From Ruminococcus sp. (lineage in GTDB: Bacteria; Bacillota; Clostridia; Oscillospirales; Ruminococcaceae): 18,275 nt of DNA. Of this stretch, positions 13,374-18,275 are shown one piece after another. Both the position numbers and the translations under genes were made by a program. Positions within the stretch are counted from its first letter, which is position 1, and every line of letters begins with the position of its first letter. The stretch spans positions 1 through 18,275 of the forward strand of contig JAHZHC010000003.1 of assembly GCA_019420505.1 (NCBI GenBank), given 5' to 3'. Under the pieces are notes generated by a model. That model did no database searches. It was given only the letters and a program-made list of their open reading frames with translations, and was not told where the DNA came from.

Positions 13374-14447
13374 CTATTTCAAAAATCTAATCTGCACATT
13401 TAGCTTTAAATACTGTTCTCCGTTCTTCTCATAAATCGTACCGAATCCATGTTTGCTTTTGCTCGGCGTATCAAATCTAGTATTGGCGTAAAGATAATTT
13501 TTAAAGGCATTATGATTGTAAATGTGGTAACATACAACATCTCCGTCTTCTTTAACAATGATATATCCTCCTGTAGCCTCATAATCTCCAGTCCACAGGG
13601 TATTTGGTACCATTCCGAGTGCTATATTTGTGAGTAATTCTTTTACTTTGTGACGCAGAAAAACCTTGTTGTCAAGAGTGTGAACAACATCAGATTCCGC
13701 CACAATATCGGTTAACTCGGAAATGGAACTTGACTTGCCTTCAAAGTAAACTCGCATCATTTCAGCAAAAACGTTTGGCATTTCCGGCATAACCATTTTC
13801 AAATTAAAGTTAAGGATTTCATTTTCCGTATTGATAAATTTAATACTGCCGCCCAATGATTTAAGATAATCAAATTTATCCTTAAAGAACTTATATTCGT
13901 GGAAAATAGATTTTTCCCTTTCGGTCATCATATGTCCATTCAATTTAAATATAAAGTTTGTAGCTCTCGAAGCATTGAACAAGGTTGACGGACTTCCAAG
14001 CTGTGATTTAATGCTAAATCCAAAAGTATCATCTCTGCCACACATAATATCGTGAACCATAAGCACAATATCCGCTTTATCCTGCGACTTTGCCTTTAAT
14101 GTTTTGCAATTTATCGACTCCGCAAAACTCCATACCTCGGGTAATTCAAATGCTCCTTTGGCTTTCTTTTGACCCTTTAATCCATTTAGCAGAATATCCG
14201 TCTGTTCAATGAATTTTTCAATAGGAACAGAACAAATGACTTTGCCATTTTCAGCGTTAACAATCTTTACTTCAGATTCACGACAATATTCAAGTTTGTC
14301 GCTTTTCTGCGCACGTATTACTTTCAGAACATCATAATATATTTCGGGTATCTTATTTGTATTTGCATCTGCAGCATATAACTTTCCGTCCGCAAGCAGT
14401 TTAAACAAAGTGTAAAGTTCGCTCCATTCGCCGATATTTCCTGTCAT
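13374..14447 (-). CDS. HpaII-family type II restriction endonuclease
   Basis: The 357-residue protein matches the HpaII restriction enzyme family, whose prototype cuts CCGG: it starts GEWSELYTLFKLLADGKLYA, and has the core segment FGFSIKSQLGSPSTLFNASR and TNFIFKLNGH. The likely active site is D126 (ADIVLM) and S145-x-K147, a PD-(D/E)XK variant with Ser where Glu or Asp is usual; HpaII family length is also about 358. ATG 14447 is preceded by GGAGGTG. It lies 15 bases after the preceding nuclease gene, downstream of two C5 cytosine methylases, one of which should protect its site. Specificity for CCGG is inferred from family. Confidence 0.85.
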   Translation of the reverse strand: MTGNIGEWSELYTLFKLLADGKLYAADANTNKIPEIYYDVLKVIRAQKSDKLEYCRESEVKIVNAENGKVICSVPIEKFIEQTDILLNGLKGQKKAKGAFELPEVWSFAESINCKTLKAKSQDKADIVLMVHDIMCGRDDTFGFSIKSQLGSPSTLFNASRATNFIFKLNGHMMTEREKSIFHEYKFFKDKFDYLKSLGGSIKFINTENEILNFNLKMVMPEMPNVFAEMMRVYFEGKSSSISELTDIVAESDVVHTLDNKVFLRHKVKELLTNIALGMVPNTLWTGDYEATGGYIIVKEDGDVVCYHIYNHNAFKNYLYANTRFDTPSKSKHGFGTIYEKNGEQYLKLNVQIRFLK

Positions 14448-14462
14448 CCGTTGTCACCTCCA

Positions 14463-15077
14463 TTATTTCACAAGATTCCCAGTGATGATATCTACTTTCC
14501 CGGGATTGATATATTTGTTTTTCTTCATATTATCAACAAATTCATCAAATTCAACATCATCGGCGGCAATTACCTCATTGATTCCCAAAAGTTCCCCTTT
14601 TTTAAGCTTTTGTTTCAAAGATGCTGTTTCATCCGATTTTAACATAATCAAGTAATTTTTGGCATTTCTGTGTACATATTTCAGTGCTATAGCCTCCAAG
14701 TCGGCTTGTTTATATCTTTCTCTTAAACTTGTTTTCAAACTTATTGCAATAGGATATTGTTCTTCTGTAAAACATATCACATCAAAATCGACATTTGGAA
14801 CAAAAGTAACCTTTGCTTGCAAAAACATTGGTGTAATCTTTTCTCTAAAGAGACAAGTTTCGATAATTAATTCAAATACCTTTCCGTTCATGGCATTATT
14901 CTGCTTTTGAGTCGAAGCGTATGACTCATATTTCGCCCAACAATATTTAACATACTTTGATGGGCTTGCTGCCGATATTGTTGTAAAATCATCAGAAATA
15001 TGTTCAGTAAATATGACACTTGATTTAGATTTTGCTTTTACTATATGATATTCTCGTAATTTGTTTTTGGTTGCCAT
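14463..15077 (-). CDS. Predicted PD-(D/E)XK nuclease, possible second restriction enzyme
   Basis: The 204-residue protein has a likely PD-(D/E)XK core: E69 in FELIIETCLF, D99 in VPNVDFDVICF, and ISLKTSLRERYKQADLEAIA with K115. As in the HpaII-type gene, Ser (113) takes the place of the usual acidic residue before the lysine. Restriction enzymes of short type II families have this SLKTSLRERYKQADLEA-like pattern, but I cannot name the family or site. ATG 15077 follows GGGAG at 9 bases; an upstream frame to 15122 has no ribosome site. It lies 23 bases after the methylase gene and 15 before the HpaII-type gene. It may be a second type II endonuclease paired with one of the methylases. Confidence 0.72.
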   Translation of the reverse strand: MATKNKLREYHIVKAKSKSSVIFTEHISDDFTTISAASPSKYVKYCWAKYESYASTQKQNNAMNGKVFELIIETCLFREKITPMFLQAKVTFVPNVDFDVICFTEEQYPIAISLKTSLRERYKQADLEAIALKYVHRNAKNYLIMLKSDETASLKQKLKKGELLGINEVIAADDVEFDEFVDNMKKNKYINPGKVDIITGNLVK

Positions 15078-15100
15078 AAAACTTATCTCCCTTATTGAAT

Positions 15101-16222
15101 TTATTCCAGCTGTTTCAAACACTTCTTCATAAACTTAGCCATTTCCTCGACAGCCGGAATTGTAACAGCATTGCCAAACTGCTTGTATTTTGGACCGTCG
15201 GCAAGTTTCTCGGGGAAACTGAACTTATCTTCTCCCGTTTTTTTGTCAATGAAAGCGTAATTTACAAAGCCTTGCAACTTTCCCCATTCTCTCGGTGTCA
15301 TAGCTCTGATACCTTTGTCATTGAGTGGAGTCTGCTTTGAAGTAACAACCTTACCTGCAACACCTTCTTTGGGGTCAATAACGAGATTTCGTTCTTTACC
15401 AGAGCCGCCTGTCGCAAGAATAGCATTGGAAACAGGGTGTTCAATCTCGGGAAGGTTTACGATTTTATATCCGAAGCCGTTTCCCTTGCTTTCGTGTCTT
15501 GCCTTATGACGTTCAAGTGTTTCCACATAACCCGAAGACAGAAAATACTTGTCATCGGCATCCATTTCCAGTAAGTTGCGAAGGTCTTCATATATAGGTT
15601 TTTTTCTGCAAATCGGAAGTTCGTTTGGAAGATTATCAACGGCATCTCCATAATAATCTCTGCTGAATCCCATTATGTAAACTCTAGGTCTGTTTTGTGG
15701 AACTCCGAAATTTCTTGAGTTCCTAACAAAATTTTTTGGAACATATACAAGCTTTCCTGTCTGCTCGTCCTTAACCACTCCGATAACTTTATAATTCAAA
15801 CCGTTTACGAGAACATCAATAATCGTTGCAAATGTCTGTCCTTTTTGATGAGTTATGAGGTTATCCACATTCTCAAGCATAAAAGCTTTTGGGTTGGAAC
15901 GCTTTATTATTTCGGCAATATCAAAGAAAAGAGTTCCTCTTGTCTTATCAAGGAAACCTTCCTGCTTACCGGCACGGCTGAATGCTTGACAAGGAAATCC
16001 TGCGAGGAGCACATCATAAGACGTGTTGACAACCTTTTGCTTGAATTCTTCGGTTGTAATATCATGCATAGGATTTTCGCCATACAGATGCTCGTATGTA
16101 AGGCAAGCATTCTTATCTATCTCAGCAGACAATACATTTTTAAAACATCCTGCCAGTTCGAAGCCTCTGCGAATACCTCCGATACCGGCACATAAATCTA
16201 TTGTTTTGTATTTTCTGCTCAT
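15101..16222 (-). CDS. C5-cytosine DNA methyltransferase 1
   Basis: A 373-residue DNA (cytosine-5) methyltransferase using S-adenosylmethionine. Motif I is LCAGIGGIRRGFE (10-22), motif IV AGFPCQAFSRAGKQ with catalytic C78, motif VI MLENVDNL (115-122), motif VIII QNRPRVYIMGF, and motif X KQFGNAVTIPAVEEMAK. The target recognition region begins at KGNGFGYKIVNLPEIEHPV, followed by SNAILATGGSGKERNLVID. The TRD differs from the neighbouring methylase, so the two should modify different sites or strands. ATG 16222 lies 6 bases after the preceding gene's stop with AGGAG at 9 bases. It should protect host DNA from one of the two nucleases. Confidence 0.93.
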   Translation of the reverse strand: MSRKYKTIDLCAGIGGIRRGFELAGCFKNVLSAEIDKNACLTYEHLYGENPMHDITTEEFKQKVVNTSYDVLLAGFPCQAFSRAGKQEGFLDKTRGTLFFDIAEIIKRSNPKAFMLENVDNLITHQKGQTFATIIDVLVNGLNYKVIGVVKDEQTGKLVYVPKNFVRNSRNFGVPQNRPRVYIMGFSRDYYGDAVDNLPNELPICRKKPIYEDLRNLLEMDADDKYFLSSGYVETLERHKARHESKGNGFGYKIVNLPEIEHPVSNAILATGGSGKERNLVIDPKEGVAGKVVTSKQTPLNDKGIRAMTPREWGKLQGFVNYAFIDKKTGEDKFSFPEKLADGPKYKQFGNAVTIPAVEEMAKFMKKCLKQLE

Positions 16223-16228
16223 TTTAAA

Positions 16229-17179
16229 TTACTCCTTTAATGCTTTGTAAATATGGTCGACAATCCTTTTTACAACGGGAACACATACCGTATTTCCGCA
16301 CTGCTTATATGCTTGCTCTATCGGAATACCCGAAAACTTAAAATCATCCGAGAAACCTTGTAATGCCAAACATTCATATGGTGTCAACTTTCTTATTCCG
16401 TAGTCATCTCTGATAATCGGAACTCTGTCATGATATGTCCCCATATTTGCTTTGAGCGTGGGTGATATATCATATTTCTTTTTGGCCACACCGCTGTCAT
16501 CAATGCGGTATATTCCTGTTTTATCAATAATTCGGCTGTTTAGCAAAGTGTAATACTTGCTGTCCAAACTATAGTAATAAATATCATTATGCTTAATTGA
16601 ACGGTTGATAATACTATCTATGCTTTTGGTTAATTCTATTTCTTTGGGGAATGAAAACCTATCAAGCATTTCAAGATTGAGAAAAGCAACTATAAATGTT
16701 CGTCTGCGTTCCTGCGGAATGTTGCCATGCGTGCAGGCATTTTCTACATCATATTTGACTTCATATCCGAGTTCGGCAAGCGTATTGAAAATCGTTATAA
16801 ACGTCCGACCATTGTCATGGTAAATCAAGTTACGAACATTTTCAAGGAAAATCACTTTCGGTTTTATTGCATCAGCAACACGTGCAATTTCAAAGAACAG
16901 ATTACCTCTTGGGTCTTTAAAACCACGCTGATATCCCATAAGGGAAAAACTTTGGCAGGGGAACCCCGCAACCAAAACATCAGCTTTAGGAATTCTTTCT
17001 GCACTGATTTGTGAAATATCGGCACAGACAACATCGGTATCGGCAAAGTTGTTTCGGTATGTGATGCAGGCAAACTTGTCAATATCGTTCGCCCAAATTA
17101 TTTCAAACCCTACCTGCTTAAAGGCAAGGTCTATCCCGCCGATACCCGAAAACAAACTTACTACCGTAGGTTTACCCAT
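16229..17179 (-). CDS. C5-cytosine DNA methyltransferase 2
   Basis: A 316-residue DNA (cytosine-5) methyltransferase. Motif I is LFSGIGGIDLAF (9-20), motif IV AGFPCQSFSLMGYQRG with catalytic C75, motif VI FLENVRNL (111-118), motif VIII QERRRTFIVAF and motif X CGNTVCVPVVKRI near the C-terminus. The TRD includes YDISPTLKANMGTYHDRV followed by PIIRDDYGIRKLTPYE, unlike methyltransferase 1. Its ATG overlaps the vsr stop by 8 bases with only a weak ribosome site, so translation is probably coupled. As HpaII-type cleavage needs CCGG methylation, one of the two methylases must have that specificity, but the TRD cannot be assigned by eye. Confidence 0.93.
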   Translation of the reverse strand: MGKPTVVSLFSGIGGIDLAFKQVGFEIIWANDIDKFACITYRNNFADTDVVCADISQISAERIPKADVLVAGFPCQSFSLMGYQRGFKDPRGNLFFEIARVADAIKPKVIFLENVRNLIYHDNGRTFITIFNTLAELGYEVKYDVENACTHGNIPQERRRTFIVAFLNLEMLDRFSFPKEIELTKSIDSIINRSIKHNDIYYYSLDSKYYTLLNSRIIDKTGIYRIDDSGVAKKKYDISPTLKANMGTYHDRVPIIRDDYGIRKLTPYECLALQGFSDDFKFSGIPIEQAYKQCGNTVCVPVVKRIVDHIYKALKE

Positions 17180-17594
17180 TATTTCTTACCGTTTTTTCTA
17201 TAATGTCCGCACACTCGGACAAGTTCTTTTTTATATCTTTGCCCCAAAATCGCAAGACCGTCCAGCCGTCCAACTCAAGTTTTGCTGTCACCTCACGGTC
17301 ACGTTCAATATTTCTCTCAATCTTTGGAATCCAGAACTCTTGATGTGATTTGAAATCGTGCTTGCGTTCTTCCCAATTATATCCGTGCCAAAATTCGCTG
17401 TCGCAAAACACAGCTACTTTCTTGCAAATAAAAGCAATGTCGGGTTTACCATAAACCGATTTGACATTCTTACGGTAACGCAATCCTCTCGACCACAGTT
17501 CTTTCATCAGCATAACTTCTATTTTCGAGCCTTTACTTTTTACTTGTTTCATATTGTAGCTGATTTGCTCGGGTGTTTTCTTGCTCACAAACAT
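17172..17594 (-). CDS. vsr: Very short patch repair (Vsr) mismatch endonuclease
   Basis: The 140-residue protein has the Vsr signature: TPEQISYNMKQVKSKGSKIE, ELWSRGLRYRKNV, GKPDIAFICKKVAVF with catalytic D52, and FWHGYNWEERKHDF with H70, then FWIPKIERNIERD and GWTVLRFWGKDI. Vsr nicks beside T:G mismatches formed by deamination of 5-methylcytosine, so it counters the mutagenic cost of the adjacent C5 methylases. It is first in the operon and overlaps methyltransferase 2. The start is ATG 17594 or GTG 17588; both have weak ribosome sites, so the exact start is open. The zinc-binding cysteines of the E. coli type are not evident. Confidence 0.9.
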   Translation of the reverse strand: MFVSKKTPEQISYNMKQVKSKGSKIEVMLMKELWSRGLRYRKNVKSVYGKPDIAFICKKVAVFCDSEFWHGYNWEERKHDFKSHQEFWIPKIERNIERDREVTAKLELDGWTVLRFWGKDIKKNLSECADIIEKTVRNNG

Positions 17595-17619
17595 CACCGC
17601 TTTTATGATATATATTTAT

Positions 17620-17648
17620 ATTATACAACCAAAAATACCGCAAGTCAA
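17620..17648 (-). promoter_or_regulatory. Promoter of the restriction-modification operon
   Basis: TTGACT (17648-17643), 17 bases, TATAAT (17625-17620) on the minus strand, with transcription starting near 17613 and a leader of about 20 bases. No other good promoter was seen within the seven-gene operon. Confidence 0.85.
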
Positions 17649-17742
17649 CTCAAAAATCCTCTCAAACGGCAAATTTAAAGGTCTTATTGAAAATGATAGG
17701 ACTTATACAATTGATGATTGTTTTTGCTTTTATCACAACACA

Positions 17743-17776
17743 AAAACCTCCGCAGTATTAAAACTACGGAGGTTTT
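17743..17776. terminator. Bidirectional terminator after ppdK
   Basis: AAAACCTCCG (17743-17752) pairs with CGGAGGTTTT (17767-17776), with inner AGT/ACT. T-runs follow on both strands. It stops minus-strand ppdK transcription (stop at 17923) and insulates the defence operon promoter. Confidence 0.85.
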
Positions 17777-17786
17777 ATCAGCATAT

Positions 17787-17915
17787 TTATACATTCGCCC
17801 AAACCTTAACGGTCAAATCTTCCCATTGGTTTCGTCTGAGATACGATCCCTGTGCTTTTCGGTAGTGCTGAGCTTCCTCAAAGCCAAAGGTGTACTCATA
17901 TAAGGGCAGTTGTAA
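17787..17915 (-). pseudogene. Orphan C-terminal gene fragment
   Basis: After the ppdK stop a different minus-strand frame gives 42 coding-like codons ending TAA at 17787, beginning LQLPLYEYTFGFEEAQHYRK. The aromatic- and charge-rich sequence, ending in WEDLTVKVWANV, looks like the end of a real protein, but there is no start or ribosome site, and upstream codons are antisense to ppdK. Probably a remnant left by an old insertion or deletion at this junction. Family not identified. Confidence 0.4.
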
Positions 17916-17922
17916 ATTTCGC

Positions 17923-18275
17923 TTATTTCTGTGCAATAGCAGCCTGAGCAGCAGCAAGTCTAGCAATTGGAACTCTGAATGGTGAGCAAGATACATAGTC
18001 AAGACCGATCTTGTTGCAGAACTCAACAGATGTTGGGTCGCCGCCGTGTTCGCCGCAGATACCGCAGTGGAGCTTTGGATTAACTGGCTTACCAAGTTCA
18101 AGAGCCATTTCCATAAGCTTGCCTACGCCGTTCTGGTCGAGCTTAGCAAATGGATCGTTCTCGAAGATCTTTGCATCATAGTAAGCATTGAGGAACTTAC
18201 CAGCGTCATCTCTTGAGAAACCGAATGTCATCTGTGTAAGGTCGTTTGTACCGAAGCAGAAGAAGTCAGCTTCCT
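17923..18275 (-). CDS. ppdK: Pyruvate, phosphate dikinase, C-terminal part
   Basis: The last 117 codons of pyruvate phosphate dikinase, which interconverts pyruvate, ATP and phosphate with PEP, AMP and pyrophosphate. FGTNDLTQMTFGFSRDD and LHCGICGEHGGDP, with the conserved catalytic Cys of the PEP/pyruvate domain, are diagnostic, as is the ending CSPFRVPIARLAAAQAAIAQK. The 5' part is outside the window. Its codon use is more GC-rich and even than the neighbouring defence genes, marking it as core chromosome. A strong terminator follows at 17743-17776. Confidence 0.95.
   Translation of the reverse strand, partial: EADFFCFGTNDLTQMTFGFSRDDAGKFLNAYYDAKIFENDPFAKLDQNGVGKLMEMALELGKPVNPKLHCGICGEHGGDPTSVEFCNKIGLDYVSCSPFRVPIARLAAAQAAIAQK

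Noticed and set aside
17670..17740. Controller-protein gene or C-box before the restriction operon
   Set aside because: No helix-turn-helix frame or paired short repeats near the promoter were found.

Overview
The window looks like chromosomal DNA of an AT-rich gut Clostridia, most likely Ruminococcus-like (Oscillospiraceae). The reasons are strong AGGAGG ribosome sites, TTGACA/TATAAT promoters, an AgrC/AgrA-type regulator pair, a MobP-type relaxase fused to Sel1 repeats, a DUF6076-like protein and, at the right edge, the C-terminus of pyruvate phosphate dikinase. The genus is an inference; no rRNA or tRNA is visible.

Layout. (1) 1-2530: a partial small membrane-type ORF at the left edge, then a GHKL histidine kinase and a LytTR response regulator in one overlapping minus-strand operon with its own promoter and an upstream inverted repeat. 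(2) 2531-10847: a damaged mobilizable or conjugative element. On the minus strand it holds a relaxase-Sel1 protein, a tyrosine integrase, a serine recombinase, two very small genes, a ribbon-helix-helix protein and a winged-helix protein; between the last two lies a 0.66-kb hairpin-rich gap that probably contains oriT. A divergent plus-strand gene encodes a DUF6076-like zinc-ribbon protein. One IS3-family element (5833-7191) sits exactly between the 5'-truncated integrase and the 3'-truncated serine recombinase, with no target duplication, so the two genes were probably joined by IS-mediated deletion or inversion. The relaxase also has ATA where its ATG should be. (3) 11052-17648: a seven-gene minus-strand defence operon from one near-consensus promoter: vsr, C5 methylase, second C5 methylase, a PD-(D/E)XK-like nuclease, a HpaII-family restriction enzyme, an AlbA_2/HATPase (COG2865-like) protein and an HNH endonuclease. 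(4) 17743-18275: a bidirectional terminator, an orphan C-terminal coding fragment and the 3' end of ppdK.

How the parts work together. The defence operon places repair and both methylases before the nucleases, which suits modification before restriction, and no controller gene is seen. The two distal genes (AlbA_2/ATPase and HNH nuclease) are not normal parts of a type II system and are the best candidate for an undescribed accessory or separate defence module. The mobile part looks immobilised by three independent lesions (integrase 5' end, serine recombinase 3' end, relaxase start codon), leaving the restriction island stranded next to ppdK.
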